This document shows positions 26,277 through 35,317 of a stretch of 43,111 bases of DNA, piece by piece. Origin of the DNA: Planctomycetaceae bacterium (lineage in GTDB: Bacteria; Planctomycetota; Planctomycetia; Pirellulales; Thermoguttaceae); contig SFIW01000018.1 of NCBI GenBank assembly GCA_004556055.1, positions 1-43,111 on the forward strand, given 5' to 3'. The notes beneath the pieces are model-generated. The model saw only the letters and a program-made list of their open reading frames with translations, had not been told where the DNA came from and did no database searches. The stretch's first letter is position 1, and each line of letters starts with the position of its first letter. The position numbers were made by a program, and so were the translations under genes.

Positions 26277-27755
26277 ATGAGAACGACACGTCGTGATTTT
26301 ATCAAAGCGTCGGCAGTAGCGGGCGCAGGTTTCCTTGTAGCCTCGGGGAACGCTTTTAAACCAGCGCGCGCGTCGGCTCTTCAGAGCGTCGCGGTCGCGG
26401 GCGTCGGCGTTGGCGGCAAGGGCGCGGGAGATATCACGCAAGCAGGATACTACGGCAAGGTCGTCGGCCTTTGCGACGTCGACTACAACGTTCTTGACGG
26501 TAAGAAAAAAGAATTTCCCGACGCGAAGGCGTATACCGATTATCGCGAACTTTTCGCGGAAATGGGAGACAAGTTTGACGCGGTGACGATCAGCACGCCC
26601 GACCATATGCACGCGATTATTACCGCTGCGGCGATGAAGATGGGCAAGCACGTCTATACGCAAAAACCGCTTGTACGAACGATCTATGAAGCGCGCTGGA
26701 TGCAAGAACTCGCGAAAAAGACCGGCGTCTGCACGCAGATGGGCAACCAAGGAAGCGTTAGCGACTGGCTCCGCAAAACCGCCGCTCAATACAAAGCGGG
26801 CGTTATCGGCGATATCTCCGAAGTCCATGTTTGGACGAACCGTCCTATTTGGGCGCAGGGCCCCAATCGCGCCATGACGATGGAGAAGTTCATCGAACAA
26901 ACGAAGAAGGAAGAGACCGACGAAGAAGTCGTTCAGGATCTGATCGAAGAAAAGAAGGGACAAGTCGCCGCGGCTCTCAAGAGCGTCGATTGGGAATCGT
27001 GGATCGGCGTCGCGCCCAAGCGCGAATTCTGGCCCGGTATCTACCACAGCTTCCAGTGGCGCGGATGGTGGGATTTCGGCACCGGCGCTCTCGGCGACAT
27101 GGCCTGCCATAACGTCAATATGATCTTCAAAGGAACCGACTTGCGCAACCCGTCGAGCGTCGTCGCAACCAGCTCCGGACACGACTTCGACTCCTTCCCC
27201 GCGAGCTCGACGACCACCTTCGAATTCGAACCCAACGAAAATCGCGGAAAGATTAAATTTGTATGGTACGACTCTTCCCAGACGCCTCCGACCGAACTCA
27301 CCAAGAAGTACGGGTTCAACAACGTCGACGCAGGCGGCGGTTGCTTCGTCATCGGTTCCAAGGGTGCGGGCTTGGGCGGAACCTTCCATGAAGAGGGCGG
27401 TAAAGAGATTCCGTGGATTCCCGAAGATCAGACGGAATTCGTCATCGCTCCGATCGACGAACAAGGTCGCGACGACGACGCGCGTCATAAGTACGAGTGG
27501 TTCCAAGCGATTTGGCAGGATAAGCCCGAAATCTGCTGGTCAAACTTCCCGAATCACGCCGGTCCTCTCACCGAAACGATCCTCCTTGGCAACCTCGCTA
27601 TTTGGGCGGCTGCGAACGGCGAAGGCGAAAAGGTTCTTTGGGACGCGAAGAATCTCAAGGTTACGAATCTTGACCAACTCAAGACGCCTGGCGTCGCCGA
27701 GCTCGTTAAGCCCGTCTATCACAACGGTTACGATCAAGTTGACGAACTCTTCTAA
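26277..27755 (+). CDS. Tat-exported Gfo/Idh/MocA family oxidoreductase
   Basis: An NAD(P)-dependent sugar or cyclitol oxidoreductase-like protein; this exported form is abundant in Planctomycetota. ATG 26277 has AGGAG 7 bases upstream and opens a twin-arginine signal (TTRRDFIKAS, residues 3-12, then a hydrophobic stretch and cleavage near ARASA). The Rossmann fold starts at VAVAGVGVGGKGAGD. STPDHMHA (107-113 region) and YTQKPL (127-132) are the conserved central blocks; Gln replaces the usual Glu of the EKP motif, as is common in the exported planctomycetal branch. It is 492 residues, of which about 460 are mature. The substrate is unknown. It has its own promoter and a terminator-like hairpin, so it is probably monocistronic. 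How cofactor is supplied outside the cytoplasm is unclear; it may fold with bound NAD(P) before export. Confidence 0.92.
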   Translation: MRTTRRDFIKASAVAGAGFLVASGNAFKPARASALQSVAVAGVGVGGKGAGDITQAGYYGKVVGLCDVDYNVLDGKKKEFPDAKAYTDYRELFAEMGDKFDAVTISTPDHMHAIITAAAMKMGKHVYTQKPLVRTIYEARWMQELAKKTGVCTQMGNQGSVSDWLRKTAAQYKAGVIGDISEVHVWTNRPIWAQGPNRAMTMEKFIEQTKKEETDEEVVQDLIEEKKGQVAAALKSVDWESWIGVAPKREFWPGIYHSFQWRGWWDFGTGALGDMACHNVNMIFKGTDLRNPSSVVATSSGHDFDSFPASSTTTFEFEPNENRGKIKFVWYDSSQTPPTELTKKYGFNNVDAGGGCFVIGSKGAGLGGTFHEEGGKEIPWIPEDQTEFVIAPIDEQGRDDDARHKYEWFQAIWQDKPEICWSNFPNHAGPLTETILLGNLAIWAAANGEGEKVLWDAKNLKVTNLDQLKTPGVAELVKPVYHNGYDQVDELF

Positions 27756-27807
27756 TTATTCTCTAGTCGCGCGACGCTTGACTCTAACGTCGCGCACGTA
27801 AAATAGA

Positions 27808-27858
27808 AACGCCCCGAACGTCAAAATTATCGTCTCGCGGGCGTTCTTTTGTTTTTTG
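27808..27858 (+). terminator. Probable terminator after the oxidoreductase gene
   Basis: AACGCCC (27808-27814) pairs with GGGCGTT (27839-27845). Part of the inner arms also pairs, and a T-rich run (TTTTGTTTTTT) follows to 27857. The inner stem is imperfect, so it is weaker than the other terminators here. Confidence 0.65.
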
Positions 27859-27907
27859 AATTCTCGCCGTCGCAAGCGGCGTTTACGATGGATAGATTAT
27901 TATAACG

Positions 27908-28954
27908 ATGAAGAGTTTTCTTATTCGCTACAGCGCCATGCGCACTGTCGCGCGAATCGTCTGTTCAGAAGAGGACGCGCAATCGTTGCGTCATGGAGTT
28001 AAGATCGCGGTGCGAACCTTGCGCGGACTTGAGTTAGGAACGGTCGTTTGCGAAGCAAGCCTTGAACAAATCAAAGAAATGATTTTCGGCCCCTCCTCCC
28101 TCGCGCAATCGTCGGAAGTTTCCTCGGACGACTTGAAAAAAATTTCGATTCCACAGCCTGAATTCGTTCGCCTCCTCACCGATCAAGACAAGGAACGGAT
28201 CGCGAATAACAAGGCGCGTGAAAAAGATGATTTTATGCGCTGTCTGAAAACGGTTCATCGTCTTAACGTTGGGCTTTCACTCGTCAAAATCGAGCGTATT
28301 CTTGGGGGAGAACGTCTAATCGTCTACTACGTCGCGGAGGGACGCGTCGATTTCCGCGAACTCGTTCGTTCACTGGCGGCGGAATTTCAGGTGCGCATTG
28401 AGATGAAACAAATCGGCGTGCGCGACGCGACAAAACTTCGCGAGGTTATTGGAGACTGCGGACGCGAAGTCTGTTGCAATACTTTTCTCATCCGCATGCC
28501 CTCCGTTGCGATGAAGGTGGCGAAAATTCAGGTTGAAACTTGCGATCCCTCGAAAATCTCAGGACACTGCGGTCGCCTAAAATGCTGCATGCGCTATGAG
28601 AACGACTATTACTGCGAGCTGCAAAAAAAATCGCCCGCGATCGGCTCTTACGTCTCGACGGACGCGGGCGTCGGACGAGTAATAGAACAGCAGCTTCTGG
28701 CGCAAAAGGTCGTCGTTGAGATATTAAACGACAACGACCGAGAAGGGCGTCGCGTCGTCCTTCCGACGAACGAAGTACGTCCGATTAAGGGCGTGCCTCA
28801 ACGAAAAACGCGCAACGCGTTGAAAGGCGAAAAAGGCGCGCCGACGCCAACGGAAGCGACGTCAGAGCAAACTCCGCCAAACGAGTCGAGCGCACCCAAC
28901 GTAATAGATATGCTCAATGTTCCCAATAAACAGGACGAGTCGAACGAAACATGA
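27908..28954 (+). CDS. ricT: PSP1/RicT (YaaT) family protein
   Basis: PSP1-domain protein of the RicT/YaaT family. In Bacillus subtilis RicT acts with RicA and RicF in a complex that binds Fe-S clusters and assists RNase Y-dependent mRNA processing. The signature is CGREVCC (184-190), Cys212, and CGRLKCCMRYE (221-231), all Cys residues intact. A beta-rich region (about 245-280) follows, then a low-complexity polar tail (about 295-348) of unclear role. ATG 27908 has no strong SD. The RicA and RicF partners are not in the window, and whether this phylum uses the same complex is unknown. The gene is convergent with the DUF58 gene, 26 bases away. Confidence 0.9.
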   Translation: MKSFLIRYSAMRTVARIVCSEEDAQSLRHGVKIAVRTLRGLELGTVVCEASLEQIKEMIFGPSSLAQSSEVSSDDLKKISIPQPEFVRLLTDQDKERIANNKAREKDDFMRCLKTVHRLNVGLSLVKIERILGGERLIVYYVAEGRVDFRELVRSLAAEFQVRIEMKQIGVRDATKLREVIGDCGREVCCNTFLIRMPSVAMKVAKIQVETCDPSKISGHCGRLKCCMRYENDYYCELQKKSPAIGSYVSTDAGVGRVIEQQLLAQKVVVEILNDNDREGRRVVLPTNEVRPIKGVPQRKTRNALKGEKGAPTPTEATSEQTPPNESSAPNVIDMLNVPNKQDESNET

Positions 28955-28980
28955 TCAGACGCGATTAGCGGCGTTTCGCC

Positions 28981-29880
28981 TTATTTTCTCGCGGCGCGCG
29001 CCGTCAAGTACTCTAAAAGCGCTTTGTCAAAGGGAATCGTCACGTCGAGTTCAACGAAGTCGAATTTTGCGCGCGACGCCTCGCGTCGAAAACGTTCGCG
29101 GAACGCCTCGAGCGACTTGAGATAATCGTCGCGCACCGCTTCGGCGTCGACAACCATCGTTTCTCCCGTTTCCGGATCTTCTAACTCGACAGTTCCTTGA
29201 AAAGGAAAACGCGCCTCGGCGTCGTCAAGAATGTGAAAAATAATCACGTCGTGCCCCGCGTGACGCAACCGATAAATCGCGCGGAGCGTTTCTTCCGGCT
29301 CCCCTAAGAGATCGGAAAAAATCATAATCAGAGACGCGCGTTTCAGCATCCCCGCCAACTGCGCAAGAGAATGAGCAACGTTCGTTTCTCCCACGGGTCG
29401 CAACTGCGCAAGGGTCGACAAGACCGAGCCAAACTGAGAACGCTTTGAGCGCGGCGGGAGCGATTTGCCAAGCTTTTCGCCAAAGGTCGCCAATCCGACG
29501 GGGTCTTGGCGACTAATCATGAGATAGCAGAGCGCGGCGGCTAGAGAAATCGCGTAATCAAACTTTGTCACGCGCTCGCCGTTAGCGTCGCTCCCCATCG
29601 AGGCGCTCGAATCCACGACGAGCCACCCCGTCATGTTCGTCTCCGCCTCGTATTTCTTCACGTAATATTTGTCCGTCCGCGCGTAAAGGAACCAGTCAAG
29701 ATCCTTCGGATCGTCTCCCGGCTCATATTTTCGATGCTCGCTAAATTCTACGGAAAAGCCCTGCAACGGACTCGAATGAAGTCCGTGCATGAAGCCTTTC
29801 ACGATAAATTGAGCCTTCAAATCGAGGCGTTTGATCGATTGAACGACGCTCGGATTCAAATACGCTTCGCTATTTTGCAC
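28981..29880 (-). CDS. DUF58 domain protein (vWA-like)
   Basis: Family of proteins with a von Willebrand A-like fold, usually encoded beside MoxR-type AAA+ ATPases. The conserved block HRKYEPGDDPKDLDWFLYART (49-69) identifies DUF58, and DSSASM (90-95) is the MIDAS-like metal-binding motif. The start is GTG 29880, with AAGGAG 5 bases upstream. No signal peptide or TM helix is seen, so the protein is cytoplasmic, unlike longer DUF58 proteins with two N-terminal helices. It follows the gspF-like gene by 16 bases and is the last gene of the glgA cluster. No moxR gene is in the window. The role is unknown; chaperone-like or complex-assembly work with MoxR is the usual proposal for the family. Confidence 0.92.
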   Translation of the reverse strand: MQNSEAYLNPSVVQSIKRLDLKAQFIVKGFMHGLHSSPLQGFSVEFSEHRKYEPGDDPKDLDWFLYARTDKYYVKKYEAETNMTGWLVVDSSASMGSDANGERVTKFDYAISLAAALCYLMISRQDPVGLATFGEKLGKSLPPRSKRSQFGSVLSTLAQLRPVGETNVAHSLAQLAGMLKRASLIMIFSDLLGEPEETLRAIYRLRHAGHDVIIFHILDDAEARFPFQGTVELEDPETGETMVVDAEAVRDDYLKSLEAFRERFRREASRAKFDFVELDVTIPFDKALLEYLTARAARK

Positions 29881-29896
29881 AGCAGCTCCTTGCGCG

Positions 29897-31111
29897 TCAC
29901 GCCGCGTCCGTCATCTGGAAAACGGGTAGCAACAGCGCCAAAATGATGTAGAAGACCGCGCCCGCGAGCATCAACAGCATCATCGGTTCAAGTAAACGAA
30001 CCATAATATCGATTTTTTTCGAAAGCTGACGCTCTAATGAATCGGAAAGATTGAGCAAGACCTTTTCCAGCGTGTTGGACTCCTCGGCGATCGAGATCAT
30101 CGTCATTGCCTGAGGCGGAATGAGCCCGCTCTCTTGCAGCGGCTTCGACAGCGGTTCCCCAGCGGAAACGGCGTCGACAGCCTTTTCGACGGAAGCCTGC
30201 AAAAGGGCGTTGCCCGTCGAACGCGCGCTAATCTCGAGGGCGCGCAAAATCGGCACGCCGTTTTGCAACAGAGTTCCGAGAACGCGGCAGAGCTTCGAAA
30301 CGGCGGAGCCTTGCGCGACGGGGCCTATCACTGGTATGCGGAGCTTCCATTTGTCGAGAAAACGCCTTCCCGATTTAGTCGACGCTTGAATTTTCGCCCA
30401 TACGACGAACGCGATCAACCCGCCAAGGAGATAGAGGCCGTACTTGCCGCAGAAATCACGAAACGCCAAAAGCCAGACGGTCGCAATAGGGAGACTTTTT
30501 CCGCTATCGACGACGGATTCGAACATCGGTTCAAATTTCGGGACGAAGGCGATCAAGAGAACTGATACGACGATAACGCCGACGGTCGCCAAAACGCTCG
30601 GATAAATCATCGCGCCCTTAATACGGGACTTAATTTCCTCTTGGTCTTCAATGAATTTCGCGGTTCTTTTGAGCGCGGCCTCCAAGAAGGCGCCTTCGTT
30701 TCCCGCGCGAATAACGCTCAGCGTCAGATCGTCGAAGACTTTGTTATGCGACGCGAAAGCGGCGTCTAGACTTTGGCCGTCGGCGACTTGATCGCCAATA
30801 TCCTGAACGACCTCGCGTAGCGCGGCGTTCGGCGTTTGCTTACTCAACGCTTGGAACGCCGTCAGCACGGGCACCCCGTTCTCGAGTAGTTCCCCGAGTT
30901 GCGTAAGAAAGTCGGCGACGGCGGCGGTCGGCGGCTTTTTTCGAAACCACTTGTCGACGTTGACGTCGTTCTTATGCGCGTCTTCAACAGAGATCGGAAA
31001 TAGTTTCTGGGCGGCCAAGCGTTCGAGAGCTTCTTTCCGCGTGTTAGCGGTCATGAGGCCCACGACGTCCTTACCGGCGCGCGACTTCGCTTTATATTTA
31101 AACTCAGGCAT
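29897..31111 (-). CDS. Type II secretion/type IV pilus inner-membrane protein, GspF/PilC family
   Basis: Polytopic platform protein of type II secretion or type IV pilus machines; it couples the cytoplasmic ATPase to pilin assembly in the inner membrane. The N-terminus FKYKAKSRAGKDVVGLMTA is typical. Two T2SSF repeats cover about 65-190 and 270-395, with TM segments near 170-190, 222-240 and 378-398. The full length of 404 residues equals the family norm. The start ATG 31111 follows the glgA stop by 4 bases, with GAGAG just upstream, so translation is probably coupled. No gspE, gspG or gspD is adjacent. The J-like/GspE-N fusion at 37707 is the only other secretion-related gene in the window. 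Whether it serves pili or secretion cannot be told. Confidence 0.93.
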   Translation of the reverse strand: MPEFKYKAKSRAGKDVVGLMTANTRKEALERLAAQKLFPISVEDAHKNDVNVDKWFRKKPPTAAVADFLTQLGELLENGVPVLTAFQALSKQTPNAALREVVQDIGDQVADGQSLDAAFASHNKVFDDLTLSVIRAGNEGAFLEAALKRTAKFIEDQEEIKSRIKGAMIYPSVLATVGVIVVSVLLIAFVPKFEPMFESVVDSGKSLPIATVWLLAFRDFCGKYGLYLLGGLIAFVVWAKIQASTKSGRRFLDKWKLRIPVIGPVAQGSAVSKLCRVLGTLLQNGVPILRALEISARSTGNALLQASVEKAVDAVSAGEPLSKPLQESGLIPPQAMTMISIAEESNTLEKVLLNLSDSLERQLSKKIDIMVRLLEPMMLLMLAGAVFYIILALLLPVFQMTDAA

Positions 31112-31115
31112 GCTC

Positions 31116-32681
31116 TCAGATTTTCGACAAAAGCTTGTTATAGAGGGCGTCGTACTCCAGCGCGCTCTTTTGCCACGAATGATCGCAAGACATCGCCGTG
31201 CGCATCATTTTTTGCCAATCGTCGGGACGGTGGCGATAGCACTCCAACGTCCAGTTCAGAGCCTTCGTCATATCGTCGACGGAGAAACAATAAAGAAGGA
31301 AACCGTTGGCGATTCCCGCGCGTATATTCTCTTCCGATCCGTTGACGACCGTGTCGTGCAAACCGCCGACGTTATGCACAACCGGAAGAGTTCCGTAACG
31401 CAAGCTATACATCTGATTGAGTCCGCACGGCTCGTATCGGCTAGGCATCAGGAAGACGTCGGCGCCCGCTTCGATGCGGTGAGAAAGGGCGACGGAGAAT
31501 GTGTCGCGCAGTACGAAGTTGCGCGGATAACGATACGCTAAACCGCGGAATCGATCTCCCAATTCGCGCTCCCCCGACCCGAGGATCACAAATTGAACGC
31601 CGTACTGTTCAATAAAATTACCCGCAACCTCGGCGACAAGATCCAATCCTTTTTGAGGATCAAAGCGACTCACAACACCAAGGAGAGGCGTTTTCGGTTC
31701 GACGGGAAGACCTAGCTCTTCTTGAAGTCGCGCTTTGCACTCGCTTTTTCCGGGGTAGATGTGCTCGACGTCATAATTGGCAGGAATATACTCGTCCTTC
31801 GCAGGGTTCCATTCCTCCGTGTCGATACCGTTAAGAATACCGACCAGGTCGTTCGCGCGCTCTCTTAAAACGCCTTGCAATCGCTCGCCAAAAAACTTCG
31901 TCTGAATTTCCTGCGCGTACTGAGGACTGACCGTCGTGATCGCGTCGGCAAAGACTACGCCCGATTTCAGGTAATTAACCTGACCGTAAAATTCCATCTT
32001 GTCGTATGAGAAAAGACTCCAGTCGAGTCCCAGGGAGTCCATCGCGCCGCGCCAAAACCTTCCTTGATGACGAAGGTTATGGATCGTCAAAACCGTTTTA
32101 ATTCGGTCAAATAAGGGCGCGTCGTCACCCGCCACGTCGGTTATCTTAGGATATGCAACTCTGCCAAAGGATATGCCGCTGTCCAAACGCGAGCGAGAGC
32201 GATACAGCGTGTCGAGATAGACCGGAACCAACGCCGTCTGCCAATCGTTGACATGGATTATGTCCACCTCTAGCGACAAGCGTCGGATGAGTTCTAGCGA
32301 CGCGCGACTTAAAAATGCGAATCGTTGAAAATTGTCCGCATAATCGACGCCTTGGTAATTATAGATTCCTTCGCGTCCGTAGAAGTCGTTGTGCTCAATA
32401 AAATAGACCGTCGCATTCGTTCCATCCAACGTCGCCTTACGAACGCCTCCGCGACATTCATTCTTACCCATCGGCGCGCTTAGAGTTACCCCGTACATCG
32501 CCTCAGGCTCCGCGCCGCGATTCTTGAGAAACCAATCGCGAACGCAACGATAGTAAGGAGTCACAATAGAGACTTTTCGACCAAGAAGAGAAAGCGTCTT
32601 AGGAAGCGCGCTACAGACGTCGGCCAAACCTCCTGTCTTCGACCAAGGGGTCGCTTCGCTTGTGACAAATAGAATGTGCAT
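31116..32681 (-). CDS. glgA: Glycogen synthase (ADP-glucose type)
   Basis: GT5 family starch/glycogen synthase; it adds glucose from ADP-glucose to the non-reducing end of alpha-1,4-glucan in the cytoplasm. KTGGLADV (15-22) is the ADP-glucose-binding motif of the GT-B N-terminal domain. IIHVNDWQTALVP is the conserved inner block, and SRFDPQKGLD with PSRYEPCGLNQMYSLRYGTLPVV are the C-terminal nucleotide-sugar site, including the catalytic-region Glu. The 521 residues are slightly longer than the E. coli enzyme (477), owing to an insert near residues 170-190 (SRSRLDSGISFGRVAYPKI). ATG 32681 has AAGGA 9 bases upstream. It is the first gene of a minus-strand cluster with a gspF-like gene and DUF58, an unusual partnership. 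Confidence 0.95.
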   Translation of the reverse strand: MHILFVTSEATPWSKTGGLADVCSALPKTLSLLGRKVSIVTPYYRCVRDWFLKNRGAEPEAMYGVTLSAPMGKNECRGGVRKATLDGTNATVYFIEHNDFYGREGIYNYQGVDYADNFQRFAFLSRASLELIRRLSLEVDIIHVNDWQTALVPVYLDTLYRSRSRLDSGISFGRVAYPKITDVAGDDAPLFDRIKTVLTIHNLRHQGRFWRGAMDSLGLDWSLFSYDKMEFYGQVNYLKSGVVFADAITTVSPQYAQEIQTKFFGERLQGVLRERANDLVGILNGIDTEEWNPAKDEYIPANYDVEHIYPGKSECKARLQEELGLPVEPKTPLLGVVSRFDPQKGLDLVAEVAGNFIEQYGVQFVILGSGERELGDRFRGLAYRYPRNFVLRDTFSVALSHRIEAGADVFLMPSRYEPCGLNQMYSLRYGTLPVVHNVGGLHDTVVNGSEENIRAGIANGFLLYCFSVDDMTKALNWTLECYRHRPDDWQKMMRTAMSCDHSWQKSALEYDALYNKLLSKI

Positions 32682-33365
32682 AATGGCTGATCCTTATGGC
32701 GACGCCTCGTCCCGCTGAATCGCAGACCGAAGCCATGGTTCTTCTATTCGGCGTATCCGCCGTGCTCTAAGCTGAATTTAGACGCGATTACCACTCTACG
32801 CGTCTTTCCGCGTCATCCTGAATTAGTGATAAATTTAACCCAAAAATTTCTTTTGGAAAGTTGCGCCCTTATTCTATCTTCCTATCGCCCCATTATATTG
32901 GTTATTTTATTAATATGCGACGCCACCGGCAAAAAAAACAACGAATTCATTCGTGTTCTCTGCAACAGTCATGCGTTATAAACGAAGAAATAGAAAGGAA
33001 TTAAAGATTATCTTTAGAAAGTCGGCAAAACGCGCTGTCTCGACGCCGCCCGTCCAATTAACGAACGCTTCGATCAAAAGTATGACGCGTCGACGTCCGT
33101 AGAAAAAAACGTCGCGCCACCCTCGTTCCTCATGAACTTCATTAAAAAATTCGCATCGGCGTTCGCTGGAGTCCGCGTTCTTTTGCGTATGAGCGACGCT
33201 GGGACTAGAATAGTCGAGACGATATTAGCTTTGGGGACTTGACGCGCCAACCCTAGAGCTGTTACAATAAGAACTTAAAAACGATCCAAAGAAGCGCGCA
33301 AGACCAGCGCGGGGTTCAAGGAAGCGGAACCCGTTGATAGATCTGGTCGTTTAGAAAGAGTGTCG
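32682..33365. other. Divergent intergenic region between glgA and recJ
   Basis: I see no gene, tRNA or repeat here. The part from about 32820 to 33010 is AT-rich. On the minus strand TATAAT occurs at 32897-32892, a possible -10 for glgA with a leader of about 210 bases, but no good -35 is in place. The recJ promoter candidate lies at the far end. The remaining 200 bases have ordinary composition and no structure that I can support. Confidence 0.5.
33239..33268 (+). promoter_or_regulatory. Candidate sigma-70 promoter for recJ
   Basis: TTGACG (33239-33244), an 18-base spacer, then TACAAT (33263-33268), about 95 bases before the recJ start. It is the best-scoring promoter by eye in the window. 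Confidence 0.65.
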
Positions 33366-35312
33366 ATGGCAGAAGCAGAAAAACCCAAACTATGGCTGGC
33401 AAGGCCGTACGATCCCGACGCGGTGGAGAGGATCGCGCGTCAAACGAAGATCTCGCCCCTTGTGGCTCAAGCCTTATTAGGGCGAGGCTTCCACGAACCC
33501 GATAAAATCATTTCCTTTCTCGCGCCGCCCAGCCTTTCTCGCGGACTGCATAATCCGGCGCGGCTGCCCGGTTGCGTTCAGGCGGCTAAGTTTCTCGCCA
33601 GGGCGATTCGGGCGCAAAAGCAAATCGTCGTTTACGGCGACTATGACGTCGACGGAATGACCGCCACCGCAGTCCTCCTACAAGGAATCAAAAAATGCGG
33701 CGGAAAATGCGTCTTTTACGTGCCCAATCGTCTTGAAGAGGGATACGGGCTCAACTGCGCCGCGCTCAAACGTCTCAAGGAGGAAAACGGAGCGCAGGTC
33801 GTGGCGACCGTCGATTGCGGAATCATGAGTCTGAAAGAGGCGGCCTACGCCAAAGAACTTGGGCTCGATCTTGTCATAACGGATCACCATTCGCCTCTTG
33901 TCGACGAAAAGACTGGGCGTCAGGTTCTTCCCGACTGTCCTGCGATCGTCCATCCGAAGCTTCTTCTCGAAGGGGAGCCGGCGTACCCTTTTCCCGATAT
34001 CTGCGGGGCGTTCGTCGCGTTCAAACTCGCGTGGCAACTTGGCGTGGAAATGGGCCCCGACGGAGAAAAGACGTCGCAAGAAATGCGCGAATTTCTTCTC
34101 GAAGCGATCGGCTACGCGGCGCTTGGAACGATCGCCGACGTCGTGCCGCTACGCGATGAAAACCGAACGCTCGTGCGCTATGCTCTTGAGCGTTCGCTTG
34201 TCGATCGGCTTCCGATGGGCGTCAAATTCCTTCTCGAATATTCCTCGACGCGTCCCAAACGTATCACGAGCGACGACGTCGGCTATACGATCGCGCCGCG
34301 TCTCAACGCCGCGGGGCGTGAAGTCTTGAATGAATCGACGCCGAAAGACGCGGACGACGAAATTAGCTGGCAACGCGGAAAACAGCTTCTCGCTCATCCG
34401 CATCAACTCGCCGCGGCGGGACAGATGGGGCTCGCGACCCTTGGAGTCGAACTCTTAATCACCAACGATCCGTCGCGCGCGCGCGAACTCGCTCCCTACG
34501 TCAATTCCCTCAACGCGACGCGACAAAAGCTAGAACGTCGTATCATGACCGAAGCGCTCCAGATGATTAACGAGCGTTTTCTCGACGCGCCCGCGTTTGT
34601 CCTCGCGGGTCAGTCCTGGCACCCCGGCGTCATCGGCGTCGTCGCCGGGCGCCTCGCAGATCGATTCTACAAGCCGACCGTCATGATCGCGTTGCGTAAC
34701 CCGGAACTCAATCCCGGTTCGGCTCGCGGCGTCCCCGATAGTTCCTTTAACATGTACCAAGCTCTCGACGCATGCTCCGACCTTCTCGTTCGTTACGGCG
34801 GCCACGCGGGAGCCGCAGGGCTCGGAATTAAAGAGAAGGACGTCGACGCGTTTCGCGAGAAATTTTGCCAATACGTCTCGAATCACTTTAACGCGGACGA
34901 GTACCAGCCGCGCATTTACCTCGACGGCGAGGCGCCCTTCGCCGCGATCACGCTCGCGGCGTTTCGCGATCTCGAACGTCTTGCTCCATTCGGGTCGGAA
35001 AATCCATCCCCCGTCTTTGCCACCTACGGAGTCACGCTCGTGAGCGCGCGGCGCGTCGGAAAAGTCAAGCCAGGCGCGGGAACTCAGCAGGGAAACGTCT
35101 GTCAGGCGCGCTTCAAGCAATTCCTGACGGAACGTAAAGCGGTCGCGTTCAATCACGGCGACTGGGCCGACGAACTCGAGCGTCTTCGCGCGGAAAATCC
35201 GAATTACCTCTACGACGTCGCCTATTCGATCGCCTACAACGATTTTTATCAACAAGTGGAGTTGCGTCTTCTCGACTGGCGTCTCTCCACCCTCGGCAAA
35301 CACGGAGAATAA
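33366..35312 (+). CDS. recJ: Single-stranded-DNA-specific exonuclease RecJ
   Basis: 5'-3' single-strand exonuclease of recombination and repair, DHH superfamily, Mn-dependent. Motif I is VVYGDYDVDGMT (88-99), motif II ATVDCGI (147-153), motif III ITDHHSP (171-177), and DHHA1 GGHAGAAGL (478-486). The core catalytic Asp and His residues are intact. A C-terminal OB-like region follows (about 500-648). The 648 residues exceed E. coli RecJ (577) mainly through inserts in the DHH domain (about 180-230) and in the connecting region. ATG 33366 is preferred to GTG 33360 because AAGAG lies 5 bases before it; the difference is two residues. The PHP-like gene starts 5 bases after the stop, so the two form one transcript. 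Confidence 0.96.
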   Translation: MAEAEKPKLWLARPYDPDAVERIARQTKISPLVAQALLGRGFHEPDKIISFLAPPSLSRGLHNPARLPGCVQAAKFLARAIRAQKQIVVYGDYDVDGMTATAVLLQGIKKCGGKCVFYVPNRLEEGYGLNCAALKRLKEENGAQVVATVDCGIMSLKEAAYAKELGLDLVITDHHSPLVDEKTGRQVLPDCPAIVHPKLLLEGEPAYPFPDICGAFVAFKLAWQLGVEMGPDGEKTSQEMREFLLEAIGYAALGTIADVVPLRDENRTLVRYALERSLVDRLPMGVKFLLEYSSTRPKRITSDDVGYTIAPRLNAAGREVLNESTPKDADDEISWQRGKQLLAHPHQLAAAGQMGLATLGVELLITNDPSRARELAPYVNSLNATRQKLERRIMTEALQMINERFLDAPAFVLAGQSWHPGVIGVVAGRLADRFYKPTVMIALRNPELNPGSARGVPDSSFNMYQALDACSDLLVRYGGHAGAAGLGIKEKDVDAFREKFCQYVSNHFNADEYQPRIYLDGEAPFAAITLAAFRDLERLAPFGSENPSPVFATYGVTLVSARRVGKVKPGAGTQQGNVCQARFKQFLTERKAVAFNHGDWADELERLRAENPNYLYDVAYSIAYNDFYQQVELRLLDWRLSTLGKHGE

Positions 35313-35317
35313 ACGCC

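Noticed and set aside
32682..33359. Possible tRNA or small RNA between glgA and recJ
   Set aside because: I found no T-loop-like GTTCRA block, no cloverleaf and no strong hairpin with a T run.
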